Part shown: positions 52,579 through 61,782 of the stretch, piece after piece | Layout of the letters: each line of letters opens with the position of its first letter | Position numbering within the stretch: position 1 is the stretch's first letter | DNA from: JAVVUJ01 sp964582545 | GTDB taxonomy: Bacteria; Bacillota; Clostridia; Peptostreptococcales; Anaerovoracaceae | Direction of reading: 5' to 3' | DNA: 64,000 bases | Assembly (NCBI GenBank): GCA_964582545.1 | Contig: CAZOSB010000003.1 | Location: 1 to 64,000 of the forward strand | Translations under genes and position numbers: made by a program | Notes under the pieces: generated by a model | The model's database searches: none | Seen by the model: only the letters and a program-made list of their open reading frames with translations | Told to the model about the DNA's origin: nothing

Positions 52579-53253
52579 TTAACGACGATTCAAAATTGAC
52601 AATATTCGTATAAATAAATTAATAATGTCTAAATATAACTTTGCTGCACTATCTACCGCATTATCCGCAGTTTTCTCTATATGGTTTGCCACAGCCCAAT
52701 CATATCCTATATATCCGCAAAAGATTAGAGCTACAGCCCAATCAAAAATAGTTGGATGCATTTTAAAAAGGAAAATGGCGACCAACTCCATAATAAATAC
52801 ACTTAAAAGAGCGATAAACAATACTCCGCCCATTTTCATAAAGGCATTTGGATAAATGCTTGATACTAACATCATCAGGAGAGTTACACCCGAAGTGATG
52901 ACCATTGCCTGAAATACGATGTACGGATCGATATCGAATACGATGTATGTAAGTACCACTCCTACGGGCAGTACGATTAGATTATAACCCAAAAAGCTTA
53001 TGTACGGGTTATCCGATTTGTTGTAGATGGTGATTCCCGCAAAACAGCAGACTATGTAACCGATGATTACTACCCAGAAACTCAAGGATAGTATGAATGG
53101 AGTCATAGTGGCGATGATAAAGATATTGCACAAAAATCCCCAGAGAAGGCAGCCTCCAATGATTAAATTATACCGCCGATCAGATATCTCGCCCGTGTTT
53201 CCTTCTATCATTCTTGTATATTGCATAGCTCTAGATTCTGTTGATTCCCTCAT
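52579..53253 (-). CDS. Bax inhibitor-1-like membrane protein (YccA/US12 family)
   Basis: A 224-aa protein with seven hydrophobic helices after a 25-residue cytoplasmic start. The C-terminal region, with GYIGYDWAVANHIEKTAD and then LYLDIINLFIRILSIL, matches the BI-1 ending, where two acidic residues gate a proton/calcium leak in related proteins. Function in bacteria is largely unknown; FtsH-linked quality control is suggested for YccA. The repeat element lies directly after its stop. Confidence 0.85.
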   Translation of the reverse strand: MRESTESRAMQYTRMIEGNTGEISDRRYNLIIGGCLLWGFLCNIFIIATMTPFILSLSFWVVIIGYIVCCFAGITIYNKSDNPYISFLGYNLIVLPVGVVLTYIVFDIDPYIVFQAMVITSGVTLLMMLVSSIYPNAFMKMGGVLFIALLSVFIMELVAIFLFKMHPTIFDWAVALIFCGYIGYDWAVANHIEKTADNAVDSAAKLYLDIINLFIRILSILNRR

Positions 53254-53342
53254 ATTTATGATTACCTTTTACCTTTCAAATTTTTTAAACACTGATATGA
53301 ATTGTATCCTATAATATATTCCGTAAGAAAAAGTTAAATTAT

Positions 53343-54332
53343 TTATTTTTGAGAAAATCCTAGTCCCATTTTGTCCTTTACTCTCTTGACAATGGGTGCA
53401 GCTATTGTATTGGCTCTATGGCTACCCTCATATAGAGCTGTAATCAGCTCTTCAGAATTTCTTATTTCTTCAAACCTTTCCCTGATCGGACGGATAGCAT
53501 CGATTGCTACCTCTACAAGATCCTTCTTAAATGCTCCATAACCACAACCTTCGTATTTCTTTTCTAAATCCTTTACTTCCATGCTAGAAAAAGCACTGTA
53601 AATATTCAGTAAATTGCTGATACCTGGTTTGTTTTCCAAATCAAATTTCACCAAACCATCAGAGTCGGTGGTGGATTTCATGATAGATTTCTTTATCTTG
53701 TTTTCATCATCTAAGAGGGAGATTCTGCTCAATGGATTTTCTGCGCTCTTGCTCATTTTGGAGGTGGGATCATCCAACGCCATAACCCTTGCACCCGCCT
53801 TTAGGAACCTTCCTTCCGGAACTACAAAGGTCTTACCGAATTTATTGTTTATCCTTTCAGCTATATCCCGGGTCAATTCAATGTGTTGCTTTTGGTCATT
53901 GCCTACAGGAACGATATCCGTATCGTAGAGAAGAATGTCTGCAGCCATAAGGATAGGATATGTAAACAATCCTGTGGGAGCAGACTCTTTGTCTTTATTC
54001 TTTTGTTTAAACTGTGTCATTCGGGAAAGCTCCCCCGTATAGGAGTTACACATGAGCATCCAAGCCAGCTCAGCATGCCCTGAAACGTCAGACTGCACAA
54101 ATACAATAGATTTCTTTGGGTCTACTCCCACCGCAATATAAAGAGCAGCCACATCTAAAATATGGCTTCTCAGTGCTTTGGGATCTTGTGGTAAGGTAAT
54201 GGAGTGCATATCCACAATACAGTAGATACACTCATTTTCCTCTTGCAGTTCAACAAATTGCTTGAGTGCCCCTAGATAATTGCCTATATGAATATTTCCT
54301 GTGGGCTGAACACCGGAAAATACACGCTTCAT
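53343..54332 (-). CDS. trpS: Tryptophanyl-tRNA synthetase
   Basis: A 329-aa class I synthetase. GVQPTGNIHIGNYLGAL holds the HIGH-type motif (HIGN), and the KMSKS motif is present as SKMSKSAENPLS. GGAGGG lies five bases upstream of ATG 54332, so that start is preferred over 54347. It is the last gene after gyrB-gyrA-rsbV-rsbW-sigB, starting just beyond the sigma gene's stop. No T-box leader is present at this position. Confidence 0.96.
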   Translation of the reverse strand: MKRVFSGVQPTGNIHIGNYLGALKQFVELQEENECIYCIVDMHSITLPQDPKALRSHILDVAALYIAVGVDPKKSIVFVQSDVSGHAELAWMLMCNSYTGELSRMTQFKQKNKDKESAPTGLFTYPILMAADILLYDTDIVPVGNDQKQHIELTRDIAERINNKFGKTFVVPEGRFLKAGARVMALDDPTSKMSKSAENPLSRISLLDDENKIKKSIMKSTTDSDGLVKFDLENKPGISNLLNIYSAFSSMEVKDLEKKYEGCGYGAFKKDLVEVAIDAIRPIRERFEEIRNSEELITALYEGSHRANTIAAPIVKRVKDKMGLGFSQK

Positions 54333-54343
54333 AAAATCCCTCC

Positions 54344-55093
54344 TCAATGTTTAAAATACTCTTCTCTAAATTTATCTTTTAGTCTTTTCTCTGCTCTGGA
54401 TATGGTCATCTGAGATACTTGCAATGCGCTTGCAATATCCTGCTGAGTTTCGTTATTGACAAACCGTCTCTGGAATACTTCCTTTTCTATCTCTGTCATT
54501 TGTTTCATTACCACATGAATCAGTTGATTGTTCTCAAATCTCTCGAATCCATCTTCTTCTATCCCTGTAAACTTCTCAAGGTAAAGCCCCTCGCCATCCT
54601 CTCCACTTTCATCAAAGGTCTGGTTGATGGAATATGTGTGGTAAGCTTGTCCGCTTTCCATGGCTTCCAGTATTTCTTCTTCCGAATGCTCCAAGTACTG
54701 AGCGATTTCTGCTACCGTAGGATTTCTATGCAAATCATTGTAAAGGGCTTCCTTTGCCCCGGGAAGTTTTGAGGAAAGCTCCTTTAATCTGCGAGGAACT
54801 TTTACCGACCATTCCTTATCCCGAAAATATCTTTTCATCTCACCGATGATGGTGGGTGTTGCAAAACTGGTAAATTCAAACCCTTTGCTCGCATCAAATC
54901 TTTCCACAGCAAAAATTAAAGCCATAGATCCTACTTGATATAAATCTTCATAATCTACGCCTTTATTTAAATATTTCTTTACCAATATATCTACGACATA
55001 AAGATACTTTTCTACAATTTTATTTCTAATTTCAATACTTTTACTTTCTTGATATTGGTCAAAAAGCTCTTTTTCTCTAATTTCAGCGGCCAT
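54344..55093 (-). CDS. sigB: SigB/SigF-type RNA polymerase sigma factor
   Basis: A 249-aa group 3 sigma-70 factor. Region 2 includes EDLYQVGSMALIFAVERFD and the adjacent promoter-melting FTSFATPTIIGEMKRYFRD, region 3 lies near 110-150, and region 4 helix-turn-helix is TQQDIASALQVSQMTISRAEKRL. Following rsbV and rsbW it should be the general-stress type rather than sporulation SigF/SigG, though the family boundary is not sharp. Start 55093 has AGGTGG upstream. Confidence 0.9.
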   Translation of the reverse strand: MAAEIREKELFDQYQESKSIEIRNKIVEKYLYVVDILVKKYLNKGVDYEDLYQVGSMALIFAVERFDASKGFEFTSFATPTIIGEMKRYFRDKEWSVKVPRRLKELSSKLPGAKEALYNDLHRNPTVAEIAQYLEHSEEEILEAMESGQAYHTYSINQTFDESGEDGEGLYLEKFTGIEEDGFERFENNQLIHVVMKQMTEIEKEVFQRRFVNNETQQDIASALQVSQMTISRAEKRLKDKFREEYFKH

Positions 55094-55115
55094 CGCCCAC
55101 CTCATTTTGTAAAAA

Positions 55116-55520
55116 TTATTTGTTGCAATATTTTATCATCTTAATGGTGGTTCCCATTCCTTGGGAGGAGCAGATATCCACCTCATCCATCAATGTCTTT
55201 ATCACAAAAATACCTAAGCCCCCGGCTTTAGGTACATCCAGTAAAGGCTCTTTATATCCTGAAAGGTCATATCCTGTACCTTCATCCTTTACATGGATAA
55301 TGATTTTTCCGTCGCCTACCTCACAGAACACCTCATAGGTGCTGTTAAACTCTATTTCACTGTGACAAACCACATTGGTGCAGGCCTCTGATATGGCAAC
55401 CTTAATATCTTCTATTGCCTCAATGTCGAAACCGGCATTGTTGGCAACAGAAGATATGGCCAATCTGACCATACTCACATATTCGGGTTTACTTGGAATG
55501 GAAAGTTTTAATAAATCCAC
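55116..55520 (-). CDS. rsbW: Anti-sigma factor/serine kinase RsbW-like
   Basis: A 134-aa GHKL-fold ATPase. The N box is AISEACTNVVCHSE, the G1 box is VKDEGTGYDL and GGLGIFVIKTLMDEV is the G2-like end. It should bind the sigma factor and phosphorylate the RsbV-like antagonist. It lies between rsbV and sigB (17- and 22-bp gaps), the classical order. Confidence 0.92.
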   Translation of the reverse strand: MDLLKLSIPSKPEYVSMVRLAISSVANNAGFDIEAIEDIKVAISEACTNVVCHSEIEFNSTYEVFCEVGDGKIIIHVKDEGTGYDLSGYKEPLLDVPKAGGLGIFVIKTLMDEVDICSSQGMGTTIKMIKYCNK

Positions 55521-55537
55521 CGTGACTTCTCTCCTTT

Positions 55538-55864
55538 TTAACTGATTTCTGGGGAAAATACCTTATCAAGACTGGTGATATGAAGCAATTTTTTTATGGA
55601 ATCTCTGGGGTTGATTAACTGTATTCCACGATCTTTGCCCATTTCTTTCATCTTTCCATAGGCACCCATAATTACACCTAATCCAGTACTATCCATGTAG
55701 TTCAGCTCTTTAAGGTCAATACAAATGGTTTCCTTATGCTTTTGACAAAGATTTTCCAGCTCTACACGCAGAATAGGAGCCGTGGCAACATCCAGTTCCC
55801 CTGCCAATACGACCTCCCACAAGCTATCTTGCTCATTAAACTTACTTTTAATATCAAATGCCAT
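55538..55864 (-). CDS. rsbV: Anti-anti-sigma factor RsbV-like (STAS domain)
   Basis: A 108-aa STAS protein. The phosphorylation site is S59 in LNYMDSTGLGVIMG. In its unphosphorylated form it should titrate RsbW and free the sigma factor. A sigma-B-like promoter lies just upstream, so the module is probably autoinduced. A PP2C phosphatase that could reactivate it lies at 24253-25359. Confidence 0.93.
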   Translation of the reverse strand: MAFDIKSKFNEQDSLWEVVLAGELDVATAPILRVELENLCQKHKETICIDLKELNYMDSTGLGVIMGAYGKMKEMGKDRGIQLINPRDSIKKLLHITSLDKVFSPEIS

Positions 55865-55882
55865 CTCTTCTCTCCTTGTTAC

Positions 55883-55907
55883 TTACCCGATAAATCTTTT
55901 CTAAAAC
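55883..55907 (-). promoter_or_regulatory. Sigma-B-like promoter of rsbV-rsbW-sigB
   Basis: Minus-strand GTTTTA (55902-55907), 13-bp spacer, GGGTAA (55883-55888), close to the Bacillus sigma-B consensus GTTTaa-N12-14-GGGtAt. It is placed between the gyrA stop and the rsbV start, as expected for an autoregulated sigma operon. Confidence 0.75.
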
Positions 55908-55911
55908 AAAT

Positions 55912-58467
55912 TTATTCCTGATTCTCATCTGAAGAAGATAATGCGTTTAAAGTCAATTGATCAGAATCACCTTTTTTTTCTTTATCATTTGTTGAATTTC
56001 CGTTATTTATAGAATTCTCTTCGTCGTCCTCGTCTTCCTCTTTAATTACCTTAGCCAAAGTGATGATATTCGCATCCTCTTCCACCCTCATGATCTTAAC
56101 GCCCTGAGTAGCTCTATTCAATTTAGAAACTTCTCCTGCATTGATTCTGATAATAATTCCATCTGAGTTGATTAGAAGAATCTCATCATCTTCATTGACC
56201 ACCATAGCACCTACTAACTCGCCCGTCTTTTTAAACTTGGCTTTATCGTAGGTAAGAAGACCCTTTCCACCCCTGGCTTGAATCTTATAATCCTCCACTG
56301 GAGTTCTTTTTCCATATCCTTTTTGGGTTACTACAAAGAGCTCTTCGTCCACTTCTGCCAATTCCATGGATACTACTTCATCGTCCTTTTCCAACTTAAT
56401 GGCCCTGACACCTCCAGCAATTCGTCCCATGCTTCTCACATCTTCCTCAGAAAAACAAATGCACTTTCCGAATTTAGTGACAATGATGACATTGCTGGTT
56501 CCCGTAGTCTGCTTAATACCGATCAGCTCATCATCATCCTTTAAGGTTATTGCGATAAGACCTGTCTTTCTGTTGGTATCAAACTGAGAAAGAGGTGTCT
56601 TCTTTATTATGCCATTTTTTGTGACGGCTATGAGATATTTATCTTCTGCAAAATCCTGAATTGGGATGATAGCAGTAATTCTTTCTCTCTGCATGAGGTT
56701 TAGGAAGTTTACCGCCGGTGTACCCTTAGCTGTTCTGCCTGCCTCAGGAATTTCGTAAGCCTTAATTTTATGCGCCTTCCCTGTATTGGTGAAAAACATC
56801 AAATAATCGTGCGTAGAGGTCATAATCAGGTTTTTCACAAAGTCGTTATCTCTGGTGGTAAGACCTGTAATACCCTTTCCTCCTCGTTTTTGAGTTTTGT
56901 AGGTATCCGCTGCAATTCTCTTAATATATCCCAAATGAGTCAAAGTTACAGCAACTTTACCCTCCTGAATCAGATCTTCATCGTCGATATCCTCTGCATC
57001 CCTTTGAATTTCCGTTTTTCTACTGTCTCCAAACTTCTCCTTGATTTCCATAAGCTCTTCTTTGATAATATTCATCAAAATATCCTCATTTGCAAGAACT
57101 TTTTTAAACCACTCGATCTGCTTCATCAACTCATTGTATTCATTTTCAATTTTTTCTCTTTCCAGACCTTGCAGACGTGCTAATCTCATGTCTAAAATCG
57201 CTTGAGATTGAATTTCTGAAAGACCGAATCGCTCCATCAATCTGGGTTTTGCGTCGTTATAGCTTTCCCTTATGGTTTTAATCACTTCGTCAATATTATC
57301 CAAAGCAATTCTCAAACCTTCTAAAATATGAGCTCTTTCCTCTGCCTTTCGCAGATCGTAGATGGTTCTTCTGGTAACTACATCTCTTTGATGCTTTAGA
57401 TATTCATCCAGCATATCTTTTAAATTTAATAATCTAGGTTGTCCATCCACCAAGGCGATAAAGATGATACTGTAGTTATCTTGTAATTGCGTATGTTTAT
57501 ATAAACGATTTAACGTAATCTGTGGGTTAGCATCCTTTTTTAACTCTATGACGATTCTCATACCGTTTCTATCAGATTCATCCCTGATATCAGATATGTG
57601 TTCTAATCTTTTATCTCTGACCAATTCTGCAATTTTTTCTATAACCCTAGACTTGTTCACCTGATAAGGTATTTCGGTGAATACAATCTGTGTCTTCCCC
57701 TTGTTAGTCTCTTCAAATTCTGCTTTTGCCCGCACTGTAACCTTACCTTGGCCAGTTCTATAAGCTTCCTTGGCAGAGTTTTTCCCCATGATGGTAGCAC
57801 CTGTGGGAAAATCCGGGGCCTTTACTATTTTAATCAAATCATCGATGGTGGCTTCCTTATCATCTATGAGTTTTACCGTTGCATCTATGACATCACTTAG
57901 ATTATGGGGTGGGATAGAGGTAGCCATCCCTACTGCAATACCGTTGGATCCGTTTACCAAAAGATTGGGAAATCTGGATGGCAATACCACCGGTTCCTGT
58001 TCCTCTTCGTCAAAGTTAGGCATAAAATCTACGGTTTCTTTATCAATATCTCGCAGCATTTGCAGTGCAAAAGGTGTCATCCTCGCTTCTGTATAACGCA
58101 TGGCGGCAGCACCGTCTCCGTCCACAGAACCAAAGTTTCCGTGACCGTCCACCAACATGTATCTGATGGAAAAGTCCTGTGCCATTCTTACCATAGCATC
58201 GTAGATGGAGCTGTCCCCGTGAGGATGGTACTTACCCATAACTTCCCCTACGATACGGGCGGATTTTTTATGGGGCTTATCAGGTGTTACACCAAGTTCA
58301 CTCATTCCATAAAGAATTCTTCTGTGAACAGGCTTCAGACCATCCCTTACATCCGGCAATGCTCTTCCTACAATTACGCTCATGGCATAATCGATATAGG
58401 AAGTTTTCATTTCATCATGAATCTCTTGTTGTATGAGTTTTACATCATCAATAAAACTTGTAGTCAT
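55912..58467 (-). CDS. gyrA: DNA gyrase subunit A
   Basis: An 851-aa type IIA topoisomerase subunit. The N-terminal breakage-reunion domain contains RRILYGMSELG, the quinolone-region HPHGDSSIYDAMVRMAQDFS with the usual Ser and Asp, and the catalytic tyrosine in AAAMRYTEARM. The C-terminal beta-pinwheel has the GyrA-box-like motif QKRGGKGI. The last 40 residues are acidic (EEDEDDEEN) and low in complexity. It follows gyrB with a 9-bp gap. Confidence 0.97.
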   Translation of the reverse strand: MTTSFIDDVKLIQQEIHDEMKTSYIDYAMSVIVGRALPDVRDGLKPVHRRILYGMSELGVTPDKPHKKSARIVGEVMGKYHPHGDSSIYDAMVRMAQDFSIRYMLVDGHGNFGSVDGDGAAAMRYTEARMTPFALQMLRDIDKETVDFMPNFDEEEQEPVVLPSRFPNLLVNGSNGIAVGMATSIPPHNLSDVIDATVKLIDDKEATIDDLIKIVKAPDFPTGATIMGKNSAKEAYRTGQGKVTVRAKAEFEETNKGKTQIVFTEIPYQVNKSRVIEKIAELVRDKRLEHISDIRDESDRNGMRIVIELKKDANPQITLNRLYKHTQLQDNYSIIFIALVDGQPRLLNLKDMLDEYLKHQRDVVTRRTIYDLRKAEERAHILEGLRIALDNIDEVIKTIRESYNDAKPRLMERFGLSEIQSQAILDMRLARLQGLEREKIENEYNELMKQIEWFKKVLANEDILMNIIKEELMEIKEKFGDSRKTEIQRDAEDIDDEDLIQEGKVAVTLTHLGYIKRIAADTYKTQKRGGKGITGLTTRDNDFVKNLIMTSTHDYLMFFTNTGKAHKIKAYEIPEAGRTAKGTPAVNFLNLMQRERITAIIPIQDFAEDKYLIAVTKNGIIKKTPLSQFDTNRKTGLIAITLKDDDELIGIKQTTGTSNVIIVTKFGKCICFSEEDVRSMGRIAGGVRAIKLEKDDEVVSMELAEVDEELFVVTQKGYGKRTPVEDYKIQARGGKGLLTYDKAKFKKTGELVGAMVVNEDDEILLINSDGIIIRINAGEVSKLNRATQGVKIMRVEEDANIITLAKVIKEEDEDDEENSINNGNSTNDKEKKGDSDQLTLNALSSSDENQE

Positions 58468-58476
58468 CTACTCCTC

Positions 58477-60402
58477 CTATACATCCAAATGCTTAACGTA
58501 TTTTGCATTATCTTCTATAAACTGTCGTCTGGGCGGAACTTTATCCCCCATTAAAGTGGTAAATATCTCATCAGCTGCCGTCATGTCCTCAACGGTTACT
58601 TGAATCAACGTTCTGTTGCTGTAATCCATAGTGGTTTCCCAAAGCTGATGATAGTCCATTTCTCCCAGACCTTTGTACCTTTGGATTCCAGCTTTGCCGG
58701 GCTTGTCCGCTAAAGAAGCCATCAGCTTCTCCTGCTCTCGCTCCGAATACGTGTAGTACACTTCCTTCCCTTTTTTCACTTGGAAAAGAGGTGGCTGTGC
58801 AATGTAAATATACCCTCCTTCAATGAGAGGTGTCATATAACGATAGAAGAAGGTCAAAAGCAGAGTTCTGATATGAGCTCCGTCCACGTCAGCATCTGTC
58901 ATGATGATGATTTTATGATAGCGAAGTTTTTCTTCACTGAATTCACTACCGATGTTACAGCCAAAAGCTGTAATCATATTCTTGATTTCCTCGGAGTTTA
59001 AAATTTTATCCAATCGAGCTTTTTCTACGTTGAGTATCTTTCCTCTCAACGGTAAAATAGCTTGTCTCTTTCTATCTCGTCCCTGTTTTGCGGAACCTCC
59101 AGCAGAGTCTCCTTCCACCAGAAAGATTTCTGATAGAGCAGGATCCTTTTCTGAGCAATCTGCCAACTTACCTGGCAAAGTAAGTCCGTCTAAAACGCCC
59201 TTTCTTCTCGTAAGCTCTCTGGCCTTTCTGGCAGCTTCTCTGGCTCTGGCCGCTCGTAAACACTTATCTAAAATGACTCTGGCCTGCTGCGGATTTTCCT
59301 CCAAAAAGGCAGTAAGATTTTCATTTGTGGTAGTTTCCACAAACCCTCTCATTTCACTGTTACCAAGCTTCGTCTTAGTCTGCCCTTCAAATTGCGGCTC
59401 TGTAAGTTTTACGGAAATGATTGCCGTAAGACCTTCTCTCACATCTTCTCCTGCCAGAGAATCCTCATTTTCTTTTATAAATTTGTTTTTTCTGGCATAA
59501 TCGTTAAACACCCTGGTCAAGGCCGACTTAAAGCCCACCATGTGAGTGCCTCCCTCGGAGGTATTGATATTATTGGCATAGGAAAGAGTCAACTCACTGT
59601 AGCGATCTGTATATTGCATGGCAACCTCTACTTCCAGTTCATCTCCCTTTTTAAACTCAAAGTAGATTACATCTGGATGAATGACCTCTTTGTTTTTATT
59701 TTGATGTTTTACAAATTCCTTAATTCCGCCTTCATAGTGAAACTCTTCTTTTTTCTTGTGGTCTGCCCTTTTATCCTCCAGAGTAATTCTAATTCCCTTG
59801 TTGAGGAAAGCCATCTCTCTCAGCCTATGCTCCAAAGTGGCATAATCAAAGTCCAGCTCTTCAAAAATTTCACCATCCGGTTTAAACATAGTCTTTGAAC
59901 CGGTTTTTCTGGATTCACCCACCACAGTAAGAGGTGTCTGGGTCACACCTCGGGCATAGGTTTGTCTATAAATCTTGCCATTACGCTTGATTTCTACTTC
60001 CATAACTTCTGAAAGAGCATTTACAACAGATGCACCTACTCCGTGAAGACCCCCGGAAACCTTGTATCCGCCACCGCCGAACTTTCCTCCTGCATGGAGA
60101 ACCGTATGAATAACTTCCACCGCAGGCAACCCTAACTTAGGGTGGTTGTCCACCGGCATCCCCCTTCCATCATCTTCTACCACGATGGAATTGTCGCCTT
60201 GAATGGTAATGCTGATGTTCTTACACCATCCCGCCAACGCTTCATCCACGCTGTTATCTACCACTTCGTACACCAAGTGGTGCAATCCCCTAGGCCCTGT
60301 GCTTCCAATATACATTCCCGGTCTTTTTCTTACGGGATCTAATCCTTCCAATACTTGTATTTGTTCCGCGTCATACTGTTGCTTCTGTATATCTGCTGAC
60401 AT
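58477..60402 (-). CDS. gyrB: DNA gyrase subunit B
   Basis: A 641-aa ATPase subunit. The GHKL nucleotide site shows VDEALAGW and VEDDGRGMPVD, transducer residues follow, and the TOPRIM domain holds LVEGDSAGGSAKQGRDRKRQAI, PLRGKILNVEKARLD and MTDADVDGAHIRTLLLTFF. Length is normal for Firmicutes. Unlike the usual replication-origin cluster, no dnaA, dnaN or recF is upstream; an ABC sugar-binding gene is. Confidence 0.97.
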   Translation of the reverse strand: MSADIQKQQYDAEQIQVLEGLDPVRKRPGMYIGSTGPRGLHHLVYEVVDNSVDEALAGWCKNISITIQGDNSIVVEDDGRGMPVDNHPKLGLPAVEVIHTVLHAGGKFGGGGYKVSGGLHGVGASVVNALSEVMEVEIKRNGKIYRQTYARGVTQTPLTVVGESRKTGSKTMFKPDGEIFEELDFDYATLEHRLREMAFLNKGIRITLEDKRADHKKKEEFHYEGGIKEFVKHQNKNKEVIHPDVIYFEFKKGDELEVEVAMQYTDRYSELTLSYANNINTSEGGTHMVGFKSALTRVFNDYARKNKFIKENEDSLAGEDVREGLTAIISVKLTEPQFEGQTKTKLGNSEMRGFVETTTNENLTAFLEENPQQARVILDKCLRAARAREAARKARELTRRKGVLDGLTLPGKLADCSEKDPALSEIFLVEGDSAGGSAKQGRDRKRQAILPLRGKILNVEKARLDKILNSEEIKNMITAFGCNIGSEFSEEKLRYHKIIIMTDADVDGAHIRTLLLTFFYRYMTPLIEGGYIYIAQPPLFQVKKGKEVYYTYSEREQEKLMASLADKPGKAGIQRYKGLGEMDYHQLWETTMDYSNRTLIQVTVEDMTAADEIFTTLMGDKVPPRRQFIEDNAKYVKHLDV

Positions 60403-60449
60403 TTATTGAATCACCTCTTCTTCTAATTTAATGATTATCTATATAAAGA

Positions 60450-60545
60450 AACCTGGTTTGATCTACTAGGTTATATTGATGATTTTCATAGGAAAATAAC
60501 TATATAGCCACACTATATTGTAAATTAATTGGTTAGATTTTACAA
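60450..60545 (-). promoter_or_regulatory. gyrB promoter with leader hairpin
   Basis: Minus-strand TTGTAA (60540-60545), 17-bp spacer, TACAAT (60517-60522). In the leader, AACCTAGT and ACCAGGTT pair (7 of 8) around a 7-nt loop near 60450-60472. The leader is about 110 nt, long enough for regulation. Confidence 0.55.
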
Positions 60546-60625
60546 GTAGTTTTAAAAAATAGTTTGTGAATAGTTTGATTAAAATATGAATTTCAATTTA
60601 AAAAATTAATTTTTTTACATAAAAA

Positions 60626-60662
60626 ATGCGAGCCTTTATTGTTTTAGGAGGAAGGCTCGCAT
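60626..60662 (-). terminator. Terminator after the sugar-binding protein gene
   Basis: ATGCGAGCCTT (60626-60636) pairs perfectly with AAGGCTCGCAT (60652-60662). On the minus strand it continues TTTTTTATG. It lies 17 bp after the binding-protein stop and closes the right-hand sugar operon before gyrB. Confidence 0.88.
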
Positions 60663-60678
60663 GAAGATGATTAGAGTA

Positions 60679-61674
60679 TTATTTTTTTGTTGCTTTTTCC
60701 AATTCTGCGTTTAGTTGTTTTTCAAATTCTTCTACGTTGGCTTTATCCACCATTAACGTGCTGGTGAAAATTCGATCCTCCAAGGTACCTCCAGCCAATA
60801 AAGTCTTGATGGCTTCCACCCCTTTATAACCCATTTCAATTGGTTTCTGCGCCAGAGAAGCTCCTAATTTTCCTTCTTTTATGGATTTTATTGCATCGGG
60901 AGATCCATCAAATCCGATGATAAAAATCTGATCAGTTTTCTTTTTTGCTTCTACTGCCTGATAAGAACCTAACGCCATCTCATCATTGGTGCAATAGATA
61001 ATGGAAACTTTGGGGGAGCTTTCCAAAATGTTTTCTGTAACGCTGACAGCCTTACCTCTTTCGCTGTCTGCAGGTTGCACAGTTATAATTTTGAAGCTTG
61101 CAGCTTCAACCACTTCTTTAAATCCGTTTTCTCGAGCATTGTGACTTGGATTTCCGGCAATACCTCTGATGATTGCAATTTCCCCTGGTTCGAAGTTTTC
61201 AACCACATAATTTCCAACTTCTTTTCCTGCTTCAAACTCAGAAGTTCCTATAAAGGAAGCCCTCAATCCTGCATTTGCCTCTTCTAAGTCGGAGTCGATA
61301 ATCACTACAGGAATTCCTTTTTCTTTTGCTTTTTCTAAAACGGGGATAACGGCCTTGGGCTCACAAGGAGCTAATACCAATCCCTTTGCACCAGCTGTAA
61401 TCTGGTCTTCAATCATAGCGATCTGACCAGTTACATCTGATTCTGAAGTGGGTCCCATGACCTTTACGTTCATTCCTAGCTCACTTCCTGCATTAATACA
61501 TCCTGCCTCAATCATGTGCCAGTAGTCGCTGTTTAATGCCATGAATATTGCTGCAACTTGATCTCCTTCTTGATTGCTGCCTCCACCGTTTCCTGATGAA
61601 CTACATCCTGCAAAGGCAGACATCACCATCATAAGTGTAACTAGTAAGGTTAAAATTTTCTTTGTCTTCTTCAT
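60679..61674 (-). CDS. Sugar-binding lipoprotein of an ABC transporter (second copy)
   Basis: A 331-aa RbsB-type lipoprotein. Signal peptide residues 1-23, lipobox SAFAGC with Cys at 24. The lobe-hinge CTNDEMALGSYQAVE and the FDGSPDAIKSIKEGKL end are typical of ribose/inositol/galactose binders. It is downstream of an ABC permease, iolG and an iolE paralogue on the same strand, so a cyclitol ligand is likely. A strong terminator follows. Confidence 0.9.
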   Translation of the reverse strand: MKKTKKILTLLVTLMMVMSAFAGCSSSGNGGGSNQEGDQVAAIFMALNSDYWHMIEAGCINAGSELGMNVKVMGPTSESDVTGQIAMIEDQITAGAKGLVLAPCEPKAVIPVLEKAKEKGIPVVIIDSDLEEANAGLRASFIGTSEFEAGKEVGNYVVENFEPGEIAIIRGIAGNPSHNARENGFKEVVEAASFKIITVQPADSERGKAVSVTENILESSPKVSIIYCTNDEMALGSYQAVEAKKKTDQIFIIGFDGSPDAIKSIKEGKLGASLAQKPIEMGYKGVEAIKTLLAGGTLEDRIFTSTLMVDKANVEEFEKQLNAELEKATKK

Positions 61675-61782
61675 TTTTACACCTCCATTAAAAAATATTG
61701 ATTAATATGTTACTTTTAGGTATTACAAATGTTAAAAATGTTCAAATTTGAATCTTTATGTAACTAAATTATTTATATAAGT

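Noticed and set aside
57904..58554. 216-codon plus-strand open frame over gyrA/gyrB
   Set aside because: It lies opposite highly conserved gyrase sequence and its translation is low-quality, His/Ser/Phe-rich mirror sequence.
60403..60678. Replication origin beside gyrB
   Set aside because: No dnaA, dnaN or recF, and no cluster of TTATCCACA-type DnaA boxes.
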